Assembly: GCA_965263485.1 (NCBI GenBank)
Contig: CBDHHO010000004.1
Coordinates: 1,488,001 to 1,552,000, forward strand
DNA length: 64,000 bases
Source: Haliotispira sp965263485
GTDB lineage: Bacteria; Spirochaetota; Spirochaetia; SP-2023
Reading direction: 5' to 3'
Part shown: positions 15,370 through 23,111 of the stretch, one piece after another
Layout of the letters: every line of letters starts with the position of its first letter
Numbering within the stretch: position 1 is the stretch's first letter
Made by a program: the position numbers and the translations under genes
The notes under the pieces: generated by a model
Seen by the model: only the letters and a program-made list of their open reading frames with translations
Databases searched by the model: none
Told to the model about the DNA's origin: nothing

Positions 15370-17412
15370 TTATTCCTGCGGTTCTTCCAGGATATTCCCG
15401 GCAATGCGCACCTGGGGCGTTAATTCTTCCACCGGATAACCCAAATCGGCGGGAACTTCAACCCAAAGGCGCCGGGTCATTCTGGCCAGCCCCGGAAGAT
15501 TGCTGCCACTGGCCGAAACAACGCTGTAGTCGCGCTGCAAGAGGATCGGCGAGCGGGACTTGCTGCGCATACCATCTTCCTCACGCCAGCTCAGGCGCAG
15601 ATCCAGCTGGTCCAAAGGGCGCCGGGCCTTATTTTGCAATTCAATATCGTAGCCTAGCAGTCGTACTTGCTCACCGTCACTGATCATTACTTTGTTTCGG
15701 AAGGCCATGGCCACGGTCGGGACGCTGTTCCCCTCAGTATTGATGCTACTGAGCGTCTGGGCAAAGCCTCCTTCGCTCAGGTCTACAAAGTGGAGCCGGG
15801 GCGCCTGGCCCGTTGTGACAATTTTGGCCGACAGGCGGTCGTCACTGGAAAAATCCAGATCTTCCGGCAGGCGGAAAACTTCGCGGAACAGCACCGTATC
15901 GCCCTCCATTACCGGGGCCCGGGTCGCCGGATCGTCTGCTAGGCCGTAGGAAAAGGAAATGCGCTTTTCTTCTTTCCGGCCCTGATGCTCATACGTGAGG
16001 AACAGGCCAAAGGGTGGGGCGGGCTGCAGGTGTTGCCAGCGTTCCGGGCCGGTGGCAATATTTGCGCTGCTATCAGGTACTCTGCCCGGCTTGACCCGGA
16101 TATGGCCCTGCACTTCATAGGCGTAGTACTCGCCAAGTTTCAGGTGCTGAGATTTTTGGATCATTTTGTCAAAATTCGGGTCCTGGTCGGGCGGCACGCT
16201 CCAGTCTACCGGAACGGGATTGTCGAGCAGGCTTTGCTCACTGAACTGGGCTTCTTGGACGAAGGTTTCTTTCTCTATCCGACTTCCGCGCCAGGGCAGC
16301 CAACTGCTCTGAGGTAGGTAAAGGGCCACCGCAGCCAAGACGGCGGCCAGTAGCAGCACCCAGGGCCAGCGCTTGCGCGGCCTGCCATTCAAGGAACGGA
16401 TGCGTTGGGCGTAGCGTTCCCAATTGATTCCGGGATAATTCTGTTGCAACTGGCGCAGGCGGCTCGCTTCTTCGCGCAGTACTTTGCGGCTTCTGGCACC
16501 TTCGCGGCTCTGTGCCTCCCGTTCCAGCCCGATGCTTAGTTCTACGGCTTTTTTCAGATAGTTGATTACTTGGCGGCGGTGCTGCCAGGCGTTCAGCTGG
16601 AATAACTGACGGGCTGCTTTTTGCTCTCGCCTGCGCAGGGCTTGCTGTGCTTTGCGCCGTTTCTTTACAGTTTGTCTGTCCGCACTTTGACTCCGGGCTT
16701 GCTCTGGGTGCTTGTCTGTTTGACCGGGTCGTACCCCTGCAGCTTCCGGGATATCCGGGTTCTTTACTCTCAGAGGACTGCCTTTTGCTTTGCGCTGCGC
16801 GCGCTCTTCGTTCAGGTTTCCCGGCTCAAGGCAGGCTTCGGCGAGATCGAGCAGCAGTGATACATCTTTAGGCATCTTGCGCCAAGCTTCCAGCCGTTCG
16901 AGTAAGGCCAGTCGGGCGTTTCCGTTGTTAAAGGCCTCTTCAGAGCGCAAAGCGTGCGCATTGCTCATTTGCTGCAGATGGTGCCGGTCCCTACGGTGCA
17001 GAAAGAACTTGCCCAGCAAGGCTTCCTGTGCCTTGGGAATCATGTCCCCGCGCAGCTGGCACAGCCGGGCCAGCTGCCGCAGAAAGTGGCGCAGACGTCC
17101 TTCTTCTAACGGGTCAGTGCTGTAAAAATTCAAGGGTTGGTCGGGGGCGCTCCCCTTGCGCTTTGCCTGCTGAGCATTCGGTGGACTTGGTGAACCTGCC
17201 GAAGATGGAACAGCTTTATGCCGGGCATGATTGGCAGAGCCCGCGAAAGCACTTGGGTCTCTGGCACCGGAAGTGCCGGGCTGCGAGTCGTTTTGCCGTG
17301 CCGCTCCCGCGATTTCCCAATTCATTTTCTCAGATGCCGAACTCAGCCTTGATTTCTGCACTTGCAGCTGTGCTGCTTGCTGGTCCTGCCCTGTTTTTCG
17401 TATTCTGGCCAT
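15370..17412 (-). CDS. large single-pass membrane protein, function unknown
   Basis: 680 residues, not recognised. Residues 1-90 are disordered and rich in S, A, Q and P. Residues 95-340 are helical and strongly basic, with coiled-coil-like segments (VKKRRKAQQALRRREQKAARQLFQL). One transmembrane segment lies at about 349-367 (WPWVLLLAAVLAAVALYL). The remaining 300 residues are beta-rich and probably periplasmic, with no catalytic motif seen. A second ATG at 17325 is possible; a terminator for the upstream gene ends only 23 bp before 17412, leaving little room for a promoter. The topology (basic cytoplasmic region, one span, exported beta domain) suggests an envelope or division-linked scaffold. 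It is the gene upstream of ftsZ in the same direction, which is suggestive only. Confidence 0.75.
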   Translation of the reverse strand: MARIRKTGQDQQAAQLQVQKSRLSSASEKMNWEIAGAARQNDSQPGTSGARDPSAFAGSANHARHKAVPSSAGSPSPPNAQQAKRKGSAPDQPLNFYSTDPLEEGRLRHFLRQLARLCQLRGDMIPKAQEALLGKFFLHRRDRHHLQQMSNAHALRSEEAFNNGNARLALLERLEAWRKMPKDVSLLLDLAEACLEPGNLNEERAQRKAKGSPLRVKNPDIPEAAGVRPGQTDKHPEQARSQSADRQTVKKRRKAQQALRRREQKAARQLFQLNAWQHRRQVINYLKKAVELSIGLEREAQSREGARSRKVLREEASRLRQLQQNYPGINWERYAQRIRSLNGRPRKRWPWVLLLAAVLAAVALYLPQSSWLPWRGSRIEKETFVQEAQFSEQSLLDNPVPVDWSVPPDQDPNFDKMIQKSQHLKLGEYYAYEVQGHIRVKPGRVPDSSANIATGPERWQHLQPAPPFGLFLTYEHQGRKEEKRISFSYGLADDPATRAPVMEGDTVLFREVFRLPEDLDFSSDDRLSAKIVTTGQAPRLHFVDLSEGGFAQTLSSINTEGNSVPTVAMAFRNKVMISDGEQVRLLGYDIELQNKARRPLDQLDLRLSWREEDGMRSKSRSPILLQRDYSVVSASGSNLPGLARMTRRLWVEVPADLGYPVEELTPQVRIAGNILEEPQE

Positions 17413-17434
17413 CTGCTGCGCGCTTGACTTGTGA

Positions 17435-17482
17435 GAGCACTAAAAAGAGCTTAGGCCTTTGCCTAAGCTCTTTTTAGTGCTC
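17435..17482. terminator. bidirectional intrinsic terminator
   Basis: Perfect 22-bp inverted repeat with a 4-nt loop; the core GAGCTTAGGC / GCCTAAGCTC is followed by TTTTTAG in both directions. It ends the minus-strand gene at 17686-18726. Confidence 0.92.
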
Positions 17483-17685
17483 GGATCTTCTTCTCAGATA
17501 AATCAATTCTTTGAACCTCAGGGGAGCTTTAAAACTGCATCGCTCTGCGAGAGTTGGAGGCAAGACGATGGCGGAGCAGAATGCCTCTATTACCAATCTC
17601 ACCGGAGGTACAACCGTTATTCAGTAATAAGGTTGAGCACGCCGTCAAAATGAGGGGGAGTTTTAGAGCTTTTCGCCAGAGCCCT
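17483..17685. other. intergenic spacer
   Basis: About 200 bp between a minus-strand gene end and its terminator. Short ORFs in both strands lack support. No element terminus seen. Confidence 0.4.
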
Positions 17686-18726
17686 CTAATTACTTGTATT
17701 CTCTGTATCCAAGGGTCGGGCCACGACCTGCCAGCGGCCTTTGTTGTATTCGACCACAAACTTCAAAATATTGTCGCTGACAAAGTCCACCCCGCCTACG
17801 CGCACTTGGTCACCGATAAAGAGGTAACTGGTCTTGCTTGGCACCCACTGGCGACGCCCTGAAAACCACTCGGGGTAAATTTCTTTCATTTCATTGTAGT
17901 CATAGATTTTGTAGCGATAATTTTTGACAAAGAGATTGATGTAAATATCACCGTAATCCTTTTGAGGTGGTGGCCATCGGTATACCGAATAAGCCTTGCC
18001 GTCTTCTAGACCATAGACCGTGGGGGACTGTGAGTAATAGTACTTGGGCAACTCGCCATTCAGACCGTATTTCACAAAATCCAGCGAAAACTGCAAGGCA
18101 TCCTGACGGTACAGTTCCACCAGATAGTCGTCCGAAGTCGCTCCGATACTGGGCAGGCTGGGGCCGGAAGCTATCCGGGTCTCGGTGACTTTTACATCCC
18201 AAGCTTCCAAGACCACTTCGGAAATATCCAGTCGGGCCTCATTGCCCACTTCGGTCACCACGCGGAACGAAACCCGGGCTTCATTGTCCAGCAAAGAGCC
18301 TTCTTCGTAGGGGATGAACCAGTTGCTGCGATCGGTTTGCTGCGAGACAAAACTGCGCTCTTTCCAAGGCAATACAAAAACCAAGGGTTTGCCGGCTTTC
18401 GGTTCAAAGAGCACTTCCAAGGCCGCCTTCTTCTCTGTGTCAAACTGTGAGTAGTCGGCTCGGATGCGCCATTTGCGCAACACGTCCGAGGACGGCTTGG
18501 GCACCCGGTTAAACAGTTCCCCGGTGATTGTAGCCACAGGCAACCAGCTATTGCCAGCATCAAGAACCAGATTAGAGCCTCGGCTGTCTTCCGAGTAGAG
18601 TGAAATAGTGTAGACTAGCCTCTCTTGGGCGAACAAGATGCCGCCAAGGCTCAGCAACAGACTAAGAGCCAAGCTGGCGGCCAGGGCCTTGGCAGGTGGA
18701 TAACTGGATAACTGGATCATCTTCAT
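17686..18726 (-). CDS. exported protein of unknown function
   Basis: About 346 residues from the ATG at 18726. An N-terminal signal peptide is clear: AKALAASLALSLLLSLGGILFA then QERLVYT, a signal-peptidase-I type site with no lipobox cysteine. The mature protein is beta-rich with many aromatic residues (YVVELYRQDALQF-like, YRYKIYDYNEMKEIYPEWF, RRQWVPSKTSYLFIGDQVRVGG). No domain was recognised. The upstream frame to 18783 is open but its codons precede the signal peptide and are probably untranslated. Single gene with its own strong terminator. Likely periplasmic or outer-membrane associated. Confidence 0.75.
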   Translation of the reverse strand: MKMIQLSSYPPAKALAASLALSLLLSLGGILFAQERLVYTISLYSEDSRGSNLVLDAGNSWLPVATITGELFNRVPKPSSDVLRKWRIRADYSQFDTEKKAALEVLFEPKAGKPLVFVLPWKERSFVSQQTDRSNWFIPYEEGSLLDNEARVSFRVVTEVGNEARLDISEVVLEAWDVKVTETRIASGPSLPSIGATSDDYLVELYRQDALQFSLDFVKYGLNGELPKYYYSQSPTVYGLEDGKAYSVYRWPPPQKDYGDIYINLFVKNYRYKIYDYNEMKEIYPEWFSGRRQWVPSKTSYLFIGDQVRVGGVDFVSDNILKFVVEYNKGRWQVVARPLDTENTSN

Positions 18727-18854
18727 TAGATTGCTGACTCCCGCAACTGAGTGGATATGTAAATTCTGGGCACTTTTCGGCAACTGTTGCTATGATGAAA
18801 GTTTTGCCTCTAAAGTTCCAGTACTTTTCGGGCAAATTTTTCAAAAGATCTAAA

Positions 18855-19082
18855 GGGAACCTCTAAAAATTCCCCAACAGCAAAGTATGGCTCGGCTTCC
18901 GTTCCTTGCTGCCGCAAAAAAGGAAGGTCGGGCCTTGCTGCGCACGGCCCTTCCCTTATTCGCCCATACTGCACCAGCTCGCATGGGAGCCTTCGTCTGG
19001 CATCAAAACGCGGTACAATCGCTGCGGCAAAGCAGAGTGATTGTACAATTCTCGCGAAGCGATACCATTTTTAGAGGTCCCC
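18855..19082 (+). mobile_element. MITE-like element, intact copy with TAAA target duplication
   Basis: 228 bp. Left end GGGAACCTCTAAAAATTCC, right end CCATTTTTAGAGGTCCCC. A perfect 4-bp direct repeat TAAA flanks it (18851-18854 and 19083-19086). Interior hairpins include GGGCC...GGCCC and TTGTACAATCGCT pairing with AGTGATTGTACAA-like sequence near the right end. It encodes nothing. It lies between divergent promoters of the exported protein and the LolA-like gene. Confidence 0.92.
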
Positions 19083-19089
19083 TAAAAAA

Positions 19090-19121
19090 GGAGACTTCTA
19101 AAAAGGGGGACCTCTAAAAAT
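19090..19121 (+). repeat. two stacked left termini of the element
   Basis: GGAGACTTCTAAAAA is followed directly by GGGGGACCTCTAAAAATGG. Each left end begins right after a TAAA or AAAA that belongs to the previous end, the pattern expected from repeated insertion into the element's own terminus. Confidence 0.7.
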
Positions 19122-19359
19122 GGTATAAAACTCATCAAATCCGACTTCCAGTTGAATCTTCCATTAGCTTAACAGTTGATTCAGGGTTTCGGTCTGATTG
19201 CAGCTTGACTCTGCTCAATGGCAGTAAAACCGAACGCTGAATTTAGGCGGCAATTCGGTTGTTTGGTGCTCAACTGGTGCTTTCAACCTTTTATCGGATA
19301 GTCACTGAGCCACAGCTTTGCCTACAATTATCGCAAGACTTTACACAGCGGAGAACCAT
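19122..19359. other. intergenic region upstream of the LolA-like gene
   Basis: About 240 bp with no gene; probably carries the promoter for the 19360-21936 operon. No clear consensus promoter identified. Confidence 0.4.
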
Positions 19360-20199
19360 ATGCTTTCCCAAGACCCAAGATATTCCCCATATTCAAAATC
19401 CGAGAAACAGTACAAGCAGCCTAAAAGCGGAACCGCCCCCAACATGGCTTCGGCAGTCCGGGCGATCCTGCTGCTGTTTGCTTTGCCATGGCTTGCCCTC
19501 AGACCCCTCTCTGCCCAGGAAGGCCAATCTGCCTTGGCCCGGCGAATACTCGCAGCTTTGCAGGAGGCTTCTGAGGACCAGCGGCAATTTCGGGTACAGG
19601 CCAAATTGCTCTCACGCAAGCCCGGTGCAGAGGACGTTAACACCCAGCTGCTGATCTATGTTACGCGCGAGACCGGCGAGCAAAGGAGCCTGGCCAAAGT
19701 GCTGGCACCGGAGCGCAACAAGGGCGACATCTTCCTCAATAATGCCGCTTCCTACTGGGTTTACTACCCCAAACTGCAACGTTCACTCGCGCTCTCACCG
19801 CTCTCGACCCTTGCGGGCGATGTGAGCATTGGCGACATTCTGGCCCCGCCGTCCCTGCACATCTACAGTGCCAAAGTGCTCGAAAGCGATGAGCAGAAGG
19901 TCAAACTGGAACTCACCAAAATCGCCAAAACCGCACCCTACACTCGCGTACTGCAGTACTACGAGGGTGAAATCCTGAAAAGTGCCGAGTTCTATGGAGG
20001 GCAGAAGGGCAAGATACTGATGAAGCGGGCCCGATACCTGCTGCCCGTCAAGCAGGGCAGCATCCATTTCTATACCCAGGTCAAGATTCTAAACGAGTTG
20101 CAGAAAGGCGCCTATTCGGTAATCGCCTTCAGCGAACCCGAGGATATCAGCATACCCCGCAGCTGGTTCAATCCGAACAATTTGCAGCAGATACCTTGA
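19360..20199 (+). CDS. LolA-like outer-membrane lipoprotein-sorting protein
   Basis: Periplasmic protein of the LolA-like superfamily (PF17131 type). The ATG at 19360 has GGAG 8 bases upstream; an ATG at 19444 would start directly with the signal peptide MASAVRAILLLFALPWLAL and is a serious alternative. The mature domain shows the usual order: KLLSRKPGAEDVNTQLLIYVTRETGEQRSLAKVLAPERNKGDIFLNN, written in part, then WVYYPKLQRSLALSP, GDVSIGDIL and a C-terminal KQGSIHFYTQVKILN. Such proteins often accompany outer-membrane barrels and RND-type lipid carriers. It precedes a beta-barrel candidate by 27 bp, so both probably act together in lipid or lipoprotein movement to the outer membrane. Confidence 0.83.
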   Translation: MLSQDPRYSPYSKSEKQYKQPKSGTAPNMASAVRAILLLFALPWLALRPLSAQEGQSALARRILAALQEASEDQRQFRVQAKLLSRKPGAEDVNTQLLIYVTRETGEQRSLAKVLAPERNKGDIFLNNAASYWVYYPKLQRSLALSPLSTLAGDVSIGDILAPPSLHIYSAKVLESDEQKVKLELTKIAKTAPYTRVLQYYEGEILKSAEFYGGQKGKILMKRARYLLPVKQGSIHFYTQVKILNELQKGAYSVIAFSEPEDISIPRSWFNPNNLQQIP

Positions 20200-20226
20200 T
20201 CGTGAAGTTCCCGGGAGCTGGCAGCC

Positions 20227-21936
20227 ATGAATCCCTACAAGCAGAATAGAGCCCTGTCGGCTCTGCTTCCAACCTTAATTCTCGCGCTGTGCCTGATCAG
20301 TGCAGCAGGCCTGCCCGCTCAGGGCCCGGGGCAAGAGGATACTGGACAAGTGCAGCAGGGAAATCCTCAAGATGATCCGTTTGCCGATATCCCCGACTTG
20401 GACTTTGCCCATTTTGATGAAACAGAAGGAACAGAGGCCACCAGTCTGGAAACTGATTCTTTACCGGACAGCTCCTCCGGCAATTCGTTGTGGCGCGCCG
20501 AAGCCAAGGCCAACAGCAGGATTTCGACCACCGGCAAATGGTTCCGCGAAGCGGCCAATGCGGCCCAGAGCAACCGGGATAATCGCCTGAACCTGCGTCC
20601 TTTGGGCCTGCTCTTCGACTTTGAGCTGGGAACCCGTCTGGATCTGCTGCGCGATGCCACACCGTTCGGGGCGGGGCGCAAGCGCCTGAGTCTGGTGGCG
20701 GAATTCTTTGTCCGGGCCGACAATCAGGTGGCGAACAACCCTCCGAGTCCGATGCTGCCTCCCGAACTGGCTGCCTTTTCCTTTGGCTTTCGCCAGCTCT
20801 ATGCTACTTTCTACGCCACCTTGGGACAGTCTTCCCAAGAGGGCTCAGAACTGGAGCTAAGTGTGGGCAGGCAGCCCTACGCCCAAGGCGTGTCGATCTA
20901 TTTCAACCCGCTCAACTACCTAGATGACAGCGGTTCTTTTTTTGAAAACAAGACCAACTGGCAGCTTCTGCTGGGACTCTCCTGGCCCGATGTGGCCCTT
21001 CGCCTGCGCTATATGCCGGTGCTGCGTTTTCGCGGCGATGCCGATGTGCAGGCCAATATTCTGGATGCCGATGCGGAAAATTCCGAAGCTTCCATCGCTT
21101 CTGATTCTTGGGAATATGCCTTTTCCTTTCTAAAGAGTCGCAACCGACGGCAATTGCTTTCGCTGGAAGCCAGCCTGTTTCTGGGACAGAGCAACTGGCA
21201 GTTATTTGGCTACATGATGGAACAGAATCGATACAACTGGAGAGATGGTTTTTACTTGGCGTTGGGAGCCGGCGGTCTACTGCCCTTTCGCATCGGCAAG
21301 CAGCACTTTCAGTTCTACGGTGAAGCTTTACTGGGCAATGGCCTAGACAAGCTGGGCGCGCTGCGAGAAAGCGGCCTGACTCCCATCCCTAGCGGTCCGA
21401 ACCGACCGCCTCGCTATCTGTGGGAAGATGCGGAGCTGGATAAACTCCGGTTCCGGGGCCTGATCGGTCTGCAGTGGAGCCCATTGGCCAATCTTGATCT
21501 ACGCGCCGAGTACCGTTACGACGGGAGTGCCCTGGGGCCGGAACAGCTGCGGCGTTTTTTGCTGGCCCTGCGTGATTACAACGACTTTACCGCTCAGGAT
21601 CCGCGTCAGAATCTGTTCTGGCAAGGTATGATGCAGCGCCGGCCCTTCGCCCGGCCCTTCGCCCTGACGCAGCACGTTGTGCTTCTGTCAATGATCTGGC
21701 GCAATATTGCCGACCACTTGGATATTCAAGCCGCCTACTTTCTCTCCTTGCCTGACACTTCGAGTACCTTCCAACTAAAGGCCAGCCTCTACCTGTGGGA
21801 CCGCAGCCTGGAACTGTATCTGGAGAACCGCTGGTTCCTGCCCGGCTTCAGTGCTCCTGACTACTGGTTTACAGGAGCCTTTGGTTCCGTACCGTATCTG
21901 GGCAGTTTGGAACTCGGGCTGCAAATTCAGCACTGA
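20227..21936 (+). CDS. outer-membrane beta-barrel protein candidate
   Basis: 569 residues, no family recognised with certainty. A signal peptide covers the first 32 residues (LPTLILALCLISAAGLPAQ). An acidic linker (DDPFADIPDLDFAHFDETEGTE) is followed by many amphipathic beta-strands with aromatic girdles: FSFGFRQLYATFYATLG, WQLLLGLSWPDVALRLRYMPV, WQLFGYMMEQNRYNWRDGFYLALG, LRFRGLIGLQWSPLANLDLRAEYRYDG and a last strand SLELGLQIQH. This fits a barrel of the porin or DUF1302 type. It is the second gene after the LolA-like protein, an arrangement known for outer-membrane partners of lipid carriers. Function inferred from topology and context only. Confidence 0.75.
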   Translation: MNPYKQNRALSALLPTLILALCLISAAGLPAQGPGQEDTGQVQQGNPQDDPFADIPDLDFAHFDETEGTEATSLETDSLPDSSSGNSLWRAEAKANSRISTTGKWFREAANAAQSNRDNRLNLRPLGLLFDFELGTRLDLLRDATPFGAGRKRLSLVAEFFVRADNQVANNPPSPMLPPELAAFSFGFRQLYATFYATLGQSSQEGSELELSVGRQPYAQGVSIYFNPLNYLDDSGSFFENKTNWQLLLGLSWPDVALRLRYMPVLRFRGDADVQANILDADAENSEASIASDSWEYAFSFLKSRNRRQLLSLEASLFLGQSNWQLFGYMMEQNRYNWRDGFYLALGAGGLLPFRIGKQHFQFYGEALLGNGLDKLGALRESGLTPIPSGPNRPPRYLWEDAELDKLRFRGLIGLQWSPLANLDLRAEYRYDGSALGPEQLRRFLLALRDYNDFTAQDPRQNLFWQGMMQRRPFARPFALTQHVVLLSMIWRNIADHLDIQAAYFLSLPDTSSTFQLKASLYLWDRSLELYLENRWFLPGFSAPDYWFTGAFGSVPYLGSLELGLQIQH

Positions 21937-21952
21937 GAAGCCGACTCTGGTA

Positions 21953-21966
21953 TTTTAGAGGTGCCC
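21953..21966 (+). repeat. solo right terminus of the dispersed element
   Basis: ATTTTAGAGGTGCCC lies 16 bp after the barrel gene stop and just before the ribosome-binding site of the next gene. No left end nearby. Confidence 0.65.
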
Positions 21967-21988
21967 TATAGGCGTATAGGAGAGAATT

Positions 21989-22975
21989 TTGTTGGCCAGC
22001 TATCATCGTGCAATTATTCTGGGAGGGGCTCAGCTGGGCCGGCGCTACGGGATTACCAACGGTCAGTTTCTCTCACAGGCGCAGCTCTACGAGCTTCTGG
22101 ACAAGGCTTGGTACTTGGGTTTTCACCGTTGGGATCTGGCGCAGTCCTATGGCTGTGCCGAGGCCCGAATGGGGCTGTGGCTCCGCTCTCGCCACAGTTG
22201 GCAGAGTCGTAAGCCGAGCCTGGGCAGCAAAATCTCCTTGATGGAAGAACCGGACAGAACCCGGCAAAATCTGCGCCTCAGCCGCGTCCGGCTGGCCGGT
22301 ATGCAGCCGGCTGCAATGGGCTACGGCTTGGACTATGTGTTGCTGCATGCTCACAGGCCCGGAGTTCTGGCCCGGCAACTGCAAGTCCTGGCACAACTGT
22401 GCCGGAACAGGCAAAGGCCTGAAAAGATTGGTCTGTCGTTGTACTATCCGAGCGAGTTGGAAAATCTGTTGGATTTGTTACTGCGCGGCGCCTGCCCGCC
22501 GATTGATGTCTTGCAACTTCCCTACAATCTGGCCGACCGTCGTTTTGAGCCGTATTTTGCGCAATTGGCCGGGCTGGGACTGACTTTGCAACTGCGCAGC
22601 CTATACATGCAGGGCGTGTTGTTGCAAAGTACTGCCATTCTGCAACAGCAGAACTTTGCCTTCCTGCATACGCTGTGCCCCTTGATAGAAGAGCTGGATG
22701 AGTTCGGGCTGCAAGAACCGAATCTGCTGCGCCAGGATTTACTGTTATATTTCGCCTTGCGGCAGATTGACAGTTTCGCGCCGGACACCCTGCACTTGGT
22801 TGTCGGGATTTCCAACTCGACAGAGCTGTTAAAGTTGCATCACAGCATAAAACGGCTGGCCTTGTGGCCGGAACACCGGAAAGCGCAGTGGGCAGAGCGA
22901 TTTGAAGGTCTAAAGGCCAGCACCTGTTGCCTGGAGGAGAAGGTGCTGGTGCCCGCATTGTGGCCAAAGCATTAA
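21989..22975 (+). CDS. aldo/keto reductase-like protein
   Basis: 328 residues starting at TTG, chosen because AGGAGAG lies 7 bases upstream. The (beta/alpha)8 aldo/keto reductase layout is visible: IILGGAQLGRRYGITNGQ, a first-helix region with GFHRWDLAQSYGCAEARMGLWL (the D and Y of the catalytic tetrad), KISLMEEPDRTRQNLRLSRVRL, DYVLLHAHRP, KIGLSLYYPSELE, VLQLPYNLADRR and VVGISNSTELLKLH. It matches the subgroup found in surface-polysaccharide and sugar gene clusters. The lysine of the tetrad (K in SKISLM) is present. Substrate unknown. Head-to-tail with the envelope genes before it but preceded by an element end. Confidence 0.78.
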   Translation: MLASYHRAIILGGAQLGRRYGITNGQFLSQAQLYELLDKAWYLGFHRWDLAQSYGCAEARMGLWLRSRHSWQSRKPSLGSKISLMEEPDRTRQNLRLSRVRLAGMQPAAMGYGLDYVLLHAHRPGVLARQLQVLAQLCRNRQRPEKIGLSLYYPSELENLLDLLLRGACPPIDVLQLPYNLADRRFEPYFAQLAGLGLTLQLRSLYMQGVLLQSTAILQQQNFAFLHTLCPLIEELDEFGLQEPNLLRQDLLLYFALRQIDSFAPDTLHLVVGISNSTELLKLHHSIKRLALWPEHRKAQWAERFEGLKASTCCLEEKVLVPALWPKH

Positions 22976-23044
22976 GCTCCGAAAATTTCTGTGGAGTCGG
23001 ACGGACCAATGATTCTGCTGCCTTTTCACTGACAAGCAGATAAC

Positions 23045-23080
23045 AAAAGAGGCCCCGCTTGGCGGGGCCTCTTTTGTTTG
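23045..23080. terminator. bidirectional intrinsic terminator
   Basis: AAGAGGCCCCGC pairs with GCGGGGCCTCTT around a 3-nt loop, followed by TTGTTTG on plus and TTTGTTA on minus. It separates the convergent aldo/keto reductase-like and PMP-type genes. Confidence 0.93.
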
Positions 23081-23111
23081 GCGAAGCTACTCTTTGCTAC
23101 GCTTGGCGACT

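Noticed and set aside
22278..23009. 243-codon minus ORF antisense to the aldo/keto reductase-like gene
   Set aside because: No domain, proline- and arginine-rich, and it overlaps a gene with clear fold motifs.
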